NCBI GenBank assembly: GCA_903895195.1
Contig: CAITSZ010000037.1
Span: 41,380-105,379 of the forward strand
DNA from: an uncultured Chlorobiaceae bacterium
Lineage (GTDB): Bacteria; Bacteroidota; Chlorobiia; Chlorobiales; Chlorobiaceae
DNA length: 64,000 bases
Direction: 5' to 3'
How positions within the stretch are numbered: the first letter of the stretch is position 1; each line of letters opens with the position of its first letter. The notes beneath the pieces were generated by a model. It did not search any database. It worked only from the letters and a program-made list of their open reading frames with translations, and had not been told where the DNA came from. Both the position numbers and the translations under genes were made by a program. This document shows positions 17,640 to 26,730 of this stretch, one piece after another.

Positions 17640-17845
17640 AAAAATATAAGTCCCATAGTCCCCATAAGCCCCATTCCCCACCTCTTCAACTGCCCACTGC
17701 CCACTGCCCACACTGCCCAATGCCCACTGCCCACTCTCTTCACTTTCCTCCCTCAGCACTTGAGAAGCCCCCCTCCGCATCCACCGCCAAAAAAGTATAA
17801 GTCCTATAGGTCCTATGAGTCCTATACGCCCTATTCCCTACTAAA
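17640..17845. repeat. composite heptanucleotide-type dispersed repeat, copy 2
   Basis: This fills most of the 362-bp gap after glnN. Block A has AAGTCCCATAGTCCCCATAA-type units at 17648-17680, block B has ACTGCCC-type heptamers at 17690-17740, and block C is CTCAGCACTT near 17752-17761, the same order as at 7015-7077. A second block A follows (AAGTCCTATAGGTCCTATGA-type) up to about 17845. No protein-coding gene is evident inside it. Confidence 0.78.
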
Positions 17846-17931
17846 GAAAATATTTTTATTGCAAACCTTAACTTATCCCGTATTTTTATCATCTTGTTCC
17901 CGTTTTTCCCTGAAATACAAACGCTGCCGAC

Positions 17932-18438
17932 ATGCCAGAGGTTTTTCATTATCCCATTACCTATCCCGCATGGTGGATGGATTCATATTTTCTTCTCACC
18001 TGGTGTCTTGGAATGCTTTTTCTCAGCTTCGGTTGGGCAATATTTTTCCGATACGGTAAGTTTACCTACGGCGTTGATCTTGGCTGTTTTTGGAAAACCA
18101 CACTGTTGCTTATCCTTACAACCATATCTCTCGGCGGTCCCAATTACTACAATACCCGTTTTGTCGGAGAGCATGGTCAGGACGGAGATGCAATCAAAAT
18201 AACCACCGACAAGCTGCTCTATTTAGATCGCAAAGGCAATGAGAAAAAAATCACTCTCTCTGATATAAGCTCAATATATCAGGAAACTATTACCTATAAT
18301 CCTCCGCCGAAAATTTTTATTGTCGCAGGAAAAGCACCTGTCAGGGATTCAATATTTGTAACAACCAGCCTTCCCGATTACAAGCGACTTCTGTCAGACC
18401 TGTCTAAAAAAACCGGTATTGAAGCAAAGCTGCGCTGA
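17932..18438 (+). CDS. membrane-anchored protein of unknown function
   Basis: This 168-residue protein has two N-terminal hydrophobic segments (about residues 18-40 and 57-72). A soluble domain follows (DAIKITTDKLLYLDRKGNEKKITLSDIS...) with a beta-rich pattern that recalls PH-like membrane-linked domains. I do not recognise the family. It overlaps the start of the coaX reading frame, so the two may be co-transcribed. The start is the first ATG, with no good Shine-Dalgarno sequence, and follows the repeat region directly. Confidence 0.6.
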   Translation: MPEVFHYPITYPAWWMDSYFLLTWCLGMLFLSFGWAIFFRYGKFTYGVDLGCFWKTTLLLILTTISLGGPNYYNTRFVGEHGQDGDAIKITTDKLLYLDRKGNEKKITLSDISSIYQETITYNPPPKIFIVAGKAPVRDSIFVTTSLPDYKRLLSDLSKKTGIEAKLR

Positions 18439-18454
18439 GTACTTTTTTACAAGG

Positions 18455-19285
18455 ATGCCCGATCACATGCTTTATTCCAGCGAACAACCTCTTCAAAATG
18501 CGCTGCTTTTTGTTGCTGAAATAGGCAACACAACCGCTTCATTTGCAGTTTTCAGTGGAGAAGAGTGCCTTGCAGTGCATAAGGTGCCGTCAATAATGCT
18601 CTCCGGATATGAGGATGTTACTGCTCAGGTAGCTCCTATCCTTAAAAAGTATCCCGCCATTGCCGATGCTGCGCTCTGCAGTGTTGTCCCTTCAATTGGT
18701 TCATTTGTCAGCAACTTTCTGCGCGACCAACTTACAGGTCGGGTGCTTGAGGTCACCTCTCAGGTGCAGCTCCCCTTTATGCTGCGCTACGCTTCGCTCG
18801 AATCCTTTGGTGCCGACCGCATAGCCCTCTGTGCCCAGAGCAGCAGACTCTACCCCGAAGAGGCGGTTATCGCGCTTGATATCGGTACAGCCATTACCGT
18901 TGATGTTCTTGGTTCCGACAGGGCATATCTCGGAGGTCTTATTCTCCCGGGTCTTGACCTTATGGCAAAAGCTCTGAACCAGCATACTGCCCAGCTTCCG
19001 TTGGTAAGCATGAATCTTCCAGATACGCTTATAGGATCTTCTACATCGGAATGCATCCGTAACGGTATTATCTGGGGTTGTGTATCCGGGATTGAAGGGC
19101 TACTTGTCAAGATTAAAACCATGCTCTTGGAGAAGCATAACGAAGAGAATATCAGGGTTATTGCGACTGGCGGCAACGCGCCCCTTATTGTCGGAATGCT
19201 TGCAGCTTCACCAGTGCTTGATGAGCTTGCGGTGCTCAGGGGCACCCGCTATCTCTTTACCTTCAATGCACACTCTTCCCTCTGA
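18455..19285 (+). CDS. coaX: type III pantothenate kinase
   Basis: This protein of about 276 residues has the CoaX motifs EIGNTTASFAVF (phosphate loop, with Glu where many homologues have Asp), SFGADRIALC, DIGTAITVDV and GGLILPGLDLMAKAL. It phosphorylates pantothenate, the first step of coenzyme A synthesis. The ATG at 18455 or the ATG at 18467 could be the start; AAGGA at 18451 fits the latter better. The gene converges with aroB and the two coding ends overlap by 23 bp. Confidence 0.9.
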   Translation: MPDHMLYSSEQPLQNALLFVAEIGNTTASFAVFSGEECLAVHKVPSIMLSGYEDVTAQVAPILKKYPAIADAALCSVVPSIGSFVSNFLRDQLTGRVLEVTSQVQLPFMLRYASLESFGADRIALCAQSSRLYPEEAVIALDIGTAITVDVLGSDRAYLGGLILPGLDLMAKALNQHTAQLPLVSMNLPDTLIGSSTSECIRNGIIWGCVSGIEGLLVKIKTMLLEKHNEENIRVIATGGNAPLIVGMLAASPVLDELAVLRGTRYLFTFNAHSSL

Positions 19286-20360
19286 AGAGTGTCCGGCCGT
19301 CATCAATAGCTTTCAGCACCTCTTTGTCATCAACGTTATTCTCCAGCAAAAAGGCCTCACCCAATCTTTTCAGCAGCACAAAACGGAGCTTTTTATCCAG
19401 TTTCTTCTTGTCGGAAAACATGTTTTCAAGCAGGATACCGCTATCGATATCGAGAAACCTGCGTTTAAGTACCCCTTTGGGAAAACGGAACTTCTTCAGG
19501 ATAGAGAGTCCTCTCTCAAGCGATATTGTATCAAGATAGCCGAGATTGTGGGATAAACAGAGAGCGCAAACCATGCCGATTGTTACCGCCTCACCGTGAC
19601 GCAGGTGGCGGTACTCAGCCAGTTTTTCCAGCCCGTGCGCAAAGGTATGTCCGAAATTGAGGGTTGCCCTCAGCCCATTCTCTTCCCTGAAATCCTTTTT
19701 GACAACATCATCCTTGATGAATGCACTCTTTTTGACTGCTTCAGTCAGCCATGGCTCCTGAAGTTCGGTAATGGCTTTGAAATTGATGTCAAGAAACGAA
19801 AGGAAAGGCTCATCGGCAATAAAGCCGTACTTGATCACTTCCGCCATTCCTGAATAAATTTCCCGCTGTGGCAGGGTTTTAAGGTATGAAGGATCAATCA
19901 GCACCAGTTCCGGCAGATGGAAAAAACCGATCAGATTTTTGCCGAGAGGGTGGTTAATGGCCACCTTACCGCCAATCGAGCTGTCAGTCATAGCCAGCAG
20001 CGTCGTTGGAAGCTGAATAACCGGTATGCCGCGATAGTAGCTTGCCGCTATAAACCCGCCGAGATCACCTACAACCCCGCCTCCGACAGCAAGCAGGTTC
20101 CAGCTTCGGTCAACATCCGCCTCAATCATACTGCCGTAAAGGCGATAAGCCGCATTGAAACTTTTTGAAGCCTCCCGTGCCGGCACAACCAGCTCTTTGC
20201 AAAGAAAGCCTTCATGGGTCAGCGTGTTAAGAAGCTCGTCTCCGTAAAGCTTGCGGGTATGTTCATCAAAGAGCACCACGACTTTTTTTGAAAGCCCGTG
20301 AGTTCCAAACAATGCACCAAGTCCAGCAGTAACCGGCGTTCCTACAATTATCGTACTCAC
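19263..20360 (-). CDS. aroB: 3-dehydroquinate synthase
   Basis: This 365-residue enzyme contains the NAD-binding GGGVVGDLGGFIAASYYRG block, the PTTLLAMTDSSIGGKVAINHPLGKN-type active-site region (residues near 120-145), and LRATLNFGHTFAHGLE with zinc-ligand histidines. It converts DAHP to 3-dehydroquinate, step 2 of the shikimate pathway. It lies 18 bp downstream of aroK in the same direction, the classic aroK-aroB pairing. Its last 23 bp overlap the end of coaX on the other strand. Confidence 0.95.
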   Translation of the reverse strand: MSTIIVGTPVTAGLGALFGTHGLSKKVVVLFDEHTRKLYGDELLNTLTHEGFLCKELVVPAREASKSFNAAYRLYGSMIEADVDRSWNLLAVGGGVVGDLGGFIAASYYRGIPVIQLPTTLLAMTDSSIGGKVAINHPLGKNLIGFFHLPELVLIDPSYLKTLPQREIYSGMAEVIKYGFIADEPFLSFLDINFKAITELQEPWLTEAVKKSAFIKDDVVKKDFREENGLRATLNFGHTFAHGLEKLAEYRHLRHGEAVTIGMVCALCLSHNLGYLDTISLERGLSILKKFRFPKGVLKRRFLDIDSGILLENMFSDKKKLDKKLRFVLLKRLGEAFLLENNVDDKEVLKAIDDGRTLFRGKSVH

Positions 20361-20378
20361 AACATGCGTGTTTTATTA

Positions 20379-20951
20379 TTAATCAGGAGTGCTGGCTGAT
20401 GCCTTTCTGACATACCGCTCTATTTTTCTGGTCAGTTCCTCGACTGTTGACCCTATCCGGTTAATATCAGTATTGACGGTGATGTCAGCGCTCTCATATC
20501 GCGGTTCCCGTATTGAAAGGATTGTCGAAATTTTATCCTCAATCTCTTCGCGCGATAGCTTTTGTCCGTTTTTGCCCTTAAGCAGTGGTCGATCGGTTTT
20601 GTTGAACAGCCTTCTTGCAAGTGTTTTTGATGGAGACTTCAAATAGACCAGAGTGCCTGACTCTTTAATCAGTTCATAAGCACGGTCATTTTCCAGCACA
20701 CCGCCCCCGAGTGATATCACCAGGTTGTTTTGCTCAACAACTTCCCTGATAGTTTGATGTTCAAGATTCCTGAAATGCTCCTCTCCGCTTTCAGCAAAAA
20801 TCCTGGTAATTGTTTTCCCGGCATTTTTTTCGATTGTCTGATCAAGGTCAATAAACTCATAACCGAGCGAATTGGCCAATAGCGGCCCTATCGTCGATTT
20901 ACCTGATCCGCTGAACCCGGTTAAAAATATCAGTGAATGATGCTTCGGCAC
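20379..20951 (-). CDS. aroK: shikimate kinase
   Basis: The 190 residues include Walker A GFSGSGKST at the N-terminus, FIDLDQTIEKNAG with the shikimate-binding Asp, FRNLEHQTIREV, the GGGVLEN motif and the RPLLKG lid region. It phosphorylates shikimate at O3. It forms an operon with aroB just downstream. Confidence 0.95.
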   Translation of the reverse strand: MPKHHSLIFLTGFSGSGKSTIGPLLANSLGYEFIDLDQTIEKNAGKTITRIFAESGEEHFRNLEHQTIREVVEQNNLVISLGGGVLENDRAYELIKESGTLVYLKSPSKTLARRLFNKTDRPLLKGKNGQKLSREEIEDKISTILSIREPRYESADITVNTDINRIGSTVEELTRKIERYVRKASASTPD

Positions 20952-21541
20952 GGTTTACTGTTAAAACTTTCCGGTTACGTTTGCCTCTGGATTCATGAGT
21001 AATGCAGAGATTCATCAAACAAAACAAAATCTGCATCTTTTGGTTTCCTTATCGCGGCAAATATATACAATAAAGCAAAAAAAAGCATTGTTCATCAGCA
21101 GTTTGAATCCATCAGCAAGGTTCCCCGGTAAGATTATTATCTCTCCGCCAGTTACGGTTATTGCCATAGTGTCCTGAAAATCATAGATTCTCTTGCTAAT
21201 ACCCTTTAAATCGTTTAAAAATAATGAAAAAGCTTTACATCATAAAAACGGGGCACCACATTTTCCTCAACCCCTGAAAGCCTCGGCGATTTCGATGACT
21301 GGATCCAGTCTGCCCCTTGCTGGCTCTATTACATTGTATATATCTCCCGAAAAGGGTTTCGCTATTACAGTGTAACTGCAGCTGATTTATGGGCTTCAAA
21401 ATGCCGTATAAACAGGATTTGCCTAAAAGCGTTTATTGCCAATATATTCATACATTAGTATATAATAGTCTGGCATATTTTGGAGTAACCCTCCTCACTG
21501 TCAGAATGTAATTTCTCTTCGTCCTTAATAAGTTGCCCCCA
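20952..21541. other. 590-bp region between aroK and the sensor kinase
   Basis: No complete gene is seen. A perfect 14-bp palindrome, GACTGGATCCAGTC, lies at 21297-21310. Around it, the minus strand is open from about 21390 to 21280 and ends RGRLDPVIEIAEAFRG before a stop. This reads like the tail of a protein without its start, so a decayed gene is possible. Confidence 0.45.
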
Positions 21542-24500
21542 ATGGCAAAAAAGCTCAACAACAGTAATCCTGCTGCCTCCAGTGATTTACGCTCACTGGC
21601 CGAAAACCGCCTGGAGCAAAAACACCTCAGCACTCAGCACTCAGAACTCAGCACTCAGCACCCAGAACTCAGCACTCAGCACTCAGCACTCAGCACTTCT
21701 CCCACATCCGATGAAATGCAGAGGATTGTCCATCAACTCGAGGCTCAACAGATCGAGCTTGAAATCCAGCAGAATGAGCTTTTTCTTTCGAGGCTCAAGC
21801 TGGAGGAAACTCTCGGTAAGTACGCTGATCTTTATGACTTTGCCCCTCTGGGTTATCTGACTTTAGGGCTGGACAGCACAATACTTGAGGCAAATAGTAC
21901 TGCCACAACAATCCTTGGTGTTGATCGCTCCCGGTTACAAGGCATGCACCTCAAACAATTTGTTATTCCTGAAGATCATAAGGTTATTGATTCACTTCTC
22001 GATAAAGTGTTTAAAGGCAGAATGAACGGGTACGATGAGGTTATGCTTGTTACCGGGACTGCCCGGCAGGAGGCACCTCAGCAAACTCTCTCTGGTCGCA
22101 CTGTTCGCCTTGATGCCTCCCTGCATGAAATTTCCAATACATGCCGGCTCATTCTCACCGATATTACCCTTCAAAAGCAAACAGAGGACAGACTGCGCAG
22201 GCAGAGCCGGGCACTCCTGGCAACCAACCATTGCAATCTGGCACTGATTCATTCCAACGATGAAATGGAACTGCTGCATCAAGTCTGCAACAGCATGGTT
22301 GAAGTTGGGGGCTATCGGATGGCATGGGTTGGCTATGCGGAACATAATGAGGAACAAAGTGTCACTGTACTCGCCGAGGCAGGGTTTGTTGCTGGTTATA
22401 AGCAGCATCACAAGCTTTCATGGGCTGATGTTCCTCAAGGAAGAGGGCCTGTAGGAATTGCAATTCGCACTGCTCAGTCAGTTGCTGTCAATCATATACC
22501 GACTGACCCGATTTTTACTCGTTGGCGCGAAGATGCTCTGCTTCAAGGATTTGCTTCGCTTCTGGCCTTGCCGCTCAAAGCTGAGAGTGCGGCGTTTGGA
22601 GTCTTGACTATCTACTCTCCTAATCCTGAAGCCTTTGATACCGAAGAAACAAGGCTGCTCGAGGCACTTGCTGATAACCTCGCCTATGGGATCACAACAT
22701 TGCGAAGCCGTAAAAAGAAAGAAGAGGCCGAAAATGCACTGCGCAAGAGTGAACGTAACTTTCGGTCGATTACTGAACAAATGACAGATGAAGTATTTCT
22801 TATTGATTCCGTCGGCAAATTAACCTATGTTTCACCCGTTGTCGAGCAGCTATTCGGCTATCTGCCGCATGAGGTACTTGGTCACCTCTTTACCGACTAC
22901 ATACAGGAAGAAGACCTCCCTGAAGCCTTTAAGGTATTCCAGAACACCCTGCAGAAAAAAACATCCTCTCAGATGTTCGAAGTCAAGTTAAAGAGAAAAG
23001 ACAAAACTCTCTTTGAAGCAGAAATTCATCTGCAATATTATCAGGATCAGGATATTTCCGGCATGATCGGCTTGATCCGTGACATCAGTGATCGCAAGCT
23101 TGCTGAATCAAAAGCACAGGAAATGAGTACCCGCTACGAGGCTACCATTGATGCCGCTCAAATTGGTACCTGGGACTGGAATGTACAAACCGGTGAAGCG
23201 ATTCTGAACGACAGGTGGTTTGAAATTATAGGATACAGCCCTGAAGAATTTGCTCCTGTAACTATTCAGGCATGGGTTGATGTAGCTCACCCGGATGATT
23301 TCAAAGAGTCAATGGTCAAGGCAGAAAAGCTTTTTAGTGGTGAATTGCCCTATTATGAACAGGAGTGCCGAATTAAGCATAAAAACGGTAACTGGATATG
23401 GGTTCTTGATCGAGGCAGCTTGATAAGCAGGACTTCGGATGGAAAGCCATTGCACGTGCTTGGCACTCATATCGATATCAATGATCGCAAGCAGGCCGAG
23501 CAGGCATTACAATCAAGCGAAAGAAAATTTCGATCCATTACCGAGCAAATGGCCGAGATGCTGTTTCTCACTGACTCAAGGGGAACATTAACCTATGTAT
23601 CTCCTGCTGCCGAACACCTTTTCGGTAATCTCCCTCATGAGATGGTTGGACGTCCCTTTGCCGACTATTTGTCCGGAGAGGATATTGAACAAGCTCATTC
23701 ACTCTTTAGTGAAACATTGTTGCAGCAGTTGCCTACCCGGACGGTTGACTTAAAGTTTCGCAGGCAAAACGGCTCTTTCTTTGTCGGTGAGGTTCACTTC
23801 CAATTCTATATGGATAATGACACTGCCGGAGGGATCGGCATGGTCTATGATATTACCGAACGAAAGCAGGCTGACGATCAGTTACAAAAGATGAGTGCTG
23901 CTGTAGAGCAAAGTCCAGCTGTTGTTGTCATTACCGATGCTCGTGGTACTATAGAATATGTCAACCCGAGGTTTACACTGCTCACCGGGTATTCGATAGA
24001 AGAAGCGAGAGGCAAAAGTCCTCACATTCTTCAATCGGGTCTGACGCAGGATTCAGTATATCAAGACCTCTGGAAAACTATCCTGTCAGGCTCTATCTGG
24101 CGTGGTGAGTGGCAGAATAAAAAGAAAAACGGTGAGCTTTTCTGGGAATCTGTTGTAATATCGGCCATTCTGAATGCGGAGGGTGTTATCACCAATTTCG
24201 TTGCGGTTAAAGAGGATATTACCGAACAGAAAAAAATGCTGGAACAGTTGATTCTTGCCAAAGAAAAAGCAGAAGAGAGCGACCGCGTGAAATCAGCGTT
24301 TCTGGCCAACATCAGTCACGAAATACGCACCCCGATGAATGGTATTCTCGGCTTTTCAGAACTCCTCAAAGAACCTCACCTCTCCGGTGAAGAAACTACA
24401 GAGTTCATCGACCTCATACAGAAAAGCGGGCATCGGATGCTGAACCTCATTAATGACCTTATCGATATCTCACGCATTGATGCCCAAGAGACAAAAGTGG

Positions 24501-25054
24501 AAATAGCGGAAACCTCGCTCAACGAGCTTTTGCAAGACATGAGTGCCTTTTTCAAGCCTAACGCTCTGTCTAAAGGATTGCGTTTAACCTACACCACAGG
24601 GCTTTCAGACAGCGAAAGCATCATTAAAACCGACAGTGGCAAGTTGACCCAGATTTTGACAAATCTTATTAACAATGCCCTGAAATTTACCATAAAGGGT
24701 GGTGTTGATTTCGGCTATAGAAGAAAGGAAAACATGCTTGAGTTTTATGTTATCGACTCAGGTATTGGTATTCCGGTTGAGAATCAGGATAAGGTTTTTG
24801 ACCGCTTTCATCAGGTTGACAACTCCTTGACCAGAGGCTACGAAGGTGCCGGACTTGGATTGAGTATTTCGCATTCATTCGTTAAACTCCTTGGCGGCAA
24901 AATCCAGGTTGAGTCAACCGATGGTGCAGGTGCCACCTTTTCATTTACCCTGCCCTATAACCCGGTCCATATTCTTGAGACCTCCGCTTTTCAACACGAG
25001 AACTCAGTACTCGGCACTCAGCACTACATAGCCACGCACTCTGCATTCTTATAG
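21542..25054 (+). CDS. multi-PAS/GAF sensor histidine kinase carrying heptad repeats
   Basis: This soluble kinase of 1170 residues has no membrane segments. In order there is a repeat tract (residues 29-54), an N-terminal PAS domain, a GAF domain (about 220-390), four further PAS domains and a HisKA domain (FLANISHEIRTPMNG, His near residue 922). A HATPase domain with N, G1 and G2 boxes follows (LINNALKFT, DSGIGIP, GAGLGLSIS). The ATG at 21542 is preferred to the TTG at 21533. The tail after the ATPase domain runs through a second, degenerate repeat and stops at 25054, while a receiver domain continues in another frame. The signal sensed is unknown. Confidence 0.9.
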   Translation: MAKKLNNSNPAASSDLRSLAENRLEQKHLSTQHSELSTQHPELSTQHSALSTSPTSDEMQRIVHQLEAQQIELEIQQNELFLSRLKLEETLGKYADLYDFAPLGYLTLGLDSTILEANSTATTILGVDRSRLQGMHLKQFVIPEDHKVIDSLLDKVFKGRMNGYDEVMLVTGTARQEAPQQTLSGRTVRLDASLHEISNTCRLILTDITLQKQTEDRLRRQSRALLATNHCNLALIHSNDEMELLHQVCNSMVEVGGYRMAWVGYAEHNEEQSVTVLAEAGFVAGYKQHHKLSWADVPQGRGPVGIAIRTAQSVAVNHIPTDPIFTRWREDALLQGFASLLALPLKAESAAFGVLTIYSPNPEAFDTEETRLLEALADNLAYGITTLRSRKKKEEAENALRKSERNFRSITEQMTDEVFLIDSVGKLTYVSPVVEQLFGYLPHEVLGHLFTDYIQEEDLPEAFKVFQNTLQKKTSSQMFEVKLKRKDKTLFEAEIHLQYYQDQDISGMIGLIRDISDRKLAESKAQEMSTRYEATIDAAQIGTWDWNVQTGEAILNDRWFEIIGYSPEEFAPVTIQAWVDVAHPDDFKESMVKAEKLFSGELPYYEQECRIKHKNGNWIWVLDRGSLISRTSDGKPLHVLGTHIDINDRKQAEQALQSSERKFRSITEQMAEMLFLTDSRGTLTYVSPAAEHLFGNLPHEMVGRPFADYLSGEDIEQAHSLFSETLLQQLPTRTVDLKFRRQNGSFFVGEVHFQFYMDNDTAGGIGMVYDITERKQADDQLQKMSAAVEQSPAVVVITDARGTIEYVNPRFTLLTGYSIEEARGKSPHILQSGLTQDSVYQDLWKTILSGSIWRGEWQNKKKNGELFWESVVISAILNAEGVITNFVAVKEDITEQKKMLEQLILAKEKAEESDRVKSAFLANISHEIRTPMNGILGFSELLKEPHLSGEETTEFIDLIQKSGHRMLNLINDLIDISRIDAQETKVEIAETSLNELLQDMSAFFKPNALSKGLRLTYTTGLSDSESIIKTDSGKLTQILTNLINNALKFTIKGGVDFGYRRKENMLEFYVIDSGIGIPVENQDKVFDRFHQVDNSLTRGYEGAGLGLSISHSFVKLLGGKIQVESTDGAGATFSFTLPYNPVHILETSAFQHENSVLGTQHYIATHSAFL
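21626..21695 (+). repeat. ten tandem CTCAGCA heptamers inside the kinase gene
   Basis: There are ten 7-bp units (CTCAGCA, with CTCAGAA as unit 3 and CCCAGAA as unit 6). Because three units make 21 bp, they encode a repeating LSTQHSA/E heptapeptide, and every forward frame gives the same heptapeptide cycle without stops. A change of one or two units would shift the frame of the rest of the kinase. Confidence 0.92.
25003..25045 (+). repeat. degenerate heptamer tract at the kinase/receiver junction
   Basis: The units CTCAGTA, CTCGGCA, CTCAGCA and CTACATA run from 25003 to 25030, followed by a decayed stretch ending GCACTCTGCA. The tract lies between the end of the HATPase domain and the first receiver strand (ILIAEDDP), just where a linker would be in a hybrid kinase. 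Confidence 0.8.
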
Positions 25055-25068
25055 CCGAAGATGACCCG

Positions 25069-25398
25069 ATGAGCACCCTTTTGCTTAAAAGGAACTTTAA
25101 AGACGAAAACTTCTGCATTCACTGTGCCGAAAACGGTTGGGAAGCTGTAGAGCTTGTTCGGCATCACCCGGAAATCAATCTGGTGCTTATGGACATCAAG
25201 ATGCCCGTCATGAATGGCTATGAGGCAACAAGGCTGATCAAACATGAGCGTCCAGACCTGCCGGTTATTGCCCAGTCAGCATTTACCTCAAAAGAGGACA
25301 GGGATAAAGCCAGAGAAGCAGGCTGCGATGACTTCATTACCAAACCAATCAGCAAAAGCGAGTTGCTCGAAAAGATGCAGGCTCTCATGGTCTGGTAA
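25069..25398 (+). CDS. receiver domain cut off from the upstream kinase by a frame change
   Basis: From the ATG the ORF has 109 residues and contains VLMDIKMPVMNG (phospho-acceptor Asp), SAFTS and FITKPI, a standard receiver. The first strand and acidic pocket (ILIAEDDP) are encoded just upstream in the same frame, but no ATG, GTG or TTG precedes them in the open stretch from 24979. A protein starting at 25069 would therefore lack the acidic residues. The frame is offset by one base from the kinase. This fits a former, or switchable, C-terminal receiver of the hybrid kinase. Confidence 0.75.
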   Translation: MSTLLLKRNFKDENFCIHCAENGWEAVELVRHHPEINLVLMDIKMPVMNGYEATRLIKHERPDLPVIAQSAFTSKEDRDKAREAGCDDFITKPISKSELLEKMQALMVW

Positions 25399-25435
25399 AG
25401 GCCGGCTTATCCAATGCGTCTCCCGATCTCATTGT

Positions 25436-26452
25436 TCAGGGAGTAGTAATCTGATCGAAAACCCCACCGTCACTGAAGTGTATTTTCTGTGCACTGCGCC
25501 AGTTCCCGAATACTTCCTTAAGAGTAAAGAGCTTGATCTTAGGGAAGTTTGCTGCATACTTTTTCAGCGCAGCAGCATTTCTTGGCCGATAGGAGTTTTT
25601 TGCGATAATATCCTGCGCTTCCGGAGTATAAAGGAAGTTCAGATAGGCTTCAGCTACCTTGCGGGTGCCATGTTTATCAACGTTTTTATCGACGATAGCT
25701 ACAGGCGGTTCTGCCAGAATGCTGACAGGGGGGAGAACGATTTCATACTGATCCGATGCAAACTCTTTAAGAATAAGGTGAGCCTCATTTTCCCATGCCA
25801 GAAGAACATCGCCAATTCCCCGCTGTGTGAATGTCAGGGTTGAACCCCTGGCTCCAGTGTCAAGAACCGGAACATTTTTATATAAAGCCTTGACAAACTT
25901 TTTAGCCTGCTCAGTTGAACCTGTCTGTTTTTGTTTGTAACCCCATGCCGCCAAATAGACCCAGCGGGCCCCGCCTCCGGTTTTCGGGTTTGGTGTGATC
26001 GCAGCTACACCCGGTTTTGCAACATCATCCCAGCTCTTTATCTGTTTCGGATTTCCTTTTCGAACAACAAAAACGATCGTCGAGGTATATGGAGTGCTGT
26101 TATTGGGTAATTTTTTCTGCCAGTTAGGATCGAGCAGTTTGCTGTCCGCAATGGCATCAATATCATTGGCAAGAGCAAGTGTTACCACATCGGCTTCAAG
26201 TCCGTCAATAATGGCTCGAGCCTGTTTGCCGGAACCGCCGTGAGACTGATTGATTGTCACAGCCTGACCGGTTTTCTGAAGCCAGTACTTTGCAAAAGCT
26301 GCATTTTCACTCTGATAAAGCTCCCTCGTAGGGTCATACGATACATTCAGCAGCGTAACATTTCCTGCGCCCTCGGCCACAATGCCCGGGAGTCCTGAGG
26401 CAAGAAAAAATGCACCGAAAACCATACTTTTTTTTATCCAGCCATGCTTCAT
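25436..26452 (-). CDS. sbp: sulfate ABC transporter substrate-binding protein
   Basis: This 338-residue periplasmic protein has a signal peptide ([20 protein letters not shown]...), then [14 protein letters not shown], the [14 protein letters not shown] ligand loop, and [17 protein letters not shown]. These are characteristic of Sbp/CysP. It should bind sulfate (or thiosulfate) for import. No permease or ATPase genes for it lie in the window. Upstream is a promoter-like segment shared with the porin at 31 kb, including the ATACC-N8-GGTAC palindrome, suggesting common control with the sulfate-reduction operon at 61 kb. Confidence 0.92.
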   Translation of the reverse strand: MKHGWIKKSMVFGAFFLASGLPGIVAEGAGNVTLLNVSYDPTRELYQSENAAFAKYWLQKTGQAVTINQSHGGSGKQARAIIDGLEADVVTLALANDIDAIADSKLLDPNWQKKLPNNSTPYTSTIVFVVRKGNPKQIKSWDDVAKPGVAAITPNPKTGGGARWVYLAAWGYKQKQTGSTEQAKKFVKALYKNVPVLDTGARGSTLTFTQRGIGDVLLAWENEAHLILKEFASDQYEIVLPPVSILAEPPVAIVDKNVDKHGTRKVAEAYLNFLYTPEAQDIIAKNSYRPRNAAALKKYAANFPKIKLFTLKEVFGNWRSAQKIHFSDGGVFDQITTP

Positions 26453-26518
26453 TAAGAGCTCCTTGTCTAAGTGTTTGATGAATCAATGCTGAATAAAGCT
26501 CAATCTTGTTGCTGTTTC

Positions 26519-26554
26519 CAAGCATATACCATAAAAATACCGCAAACAGGGTAC
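26519..26554 (-). promoter_or_regulatory. sulfur-regulon operator and promoter of sbp
   Basis: On the minus strand this reads GTACC-N8-GGTAT followed by a stretch ending TATGCTTG. The palindrome occupies 26537-26554, and 26519-26541 matches the porin promoter at 30786-30808 in 22 of 23 positions, in the same orientation to the gene. TATGCT at 26526-26521 could be the -10 element; the operator would then cover the -35 region. The sbp ATG is 67 bp further on. Confidence 0.65.
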
Positions 26555-26730
26555 AGCTGCTCAGGTGTACTGACTAAGCCTGAGTTTCTCGGAAATCTGA
26601 AATACATAATCGAATTACGGGATAAAAAATGCCGTATAAGCGGTATTTCGAAACCGGTTATTATTGATGACTTTTAGTTGTGAAAAAGCGGATTGCTCAA
26701 TGATCTCCAGATAACTAAACAGTATGAGCT

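Noticed and set aside
21626..21695. possible CRISPR array
   Set aside because: Units are 7 bp, contiguous and without spacers; no cas genes in the window.
25244..25843. 199-codon plus-strand ORF
   Set aside because: Out-of-frame reading of the receiver domain and then antisense to sbp; no domain recognised.
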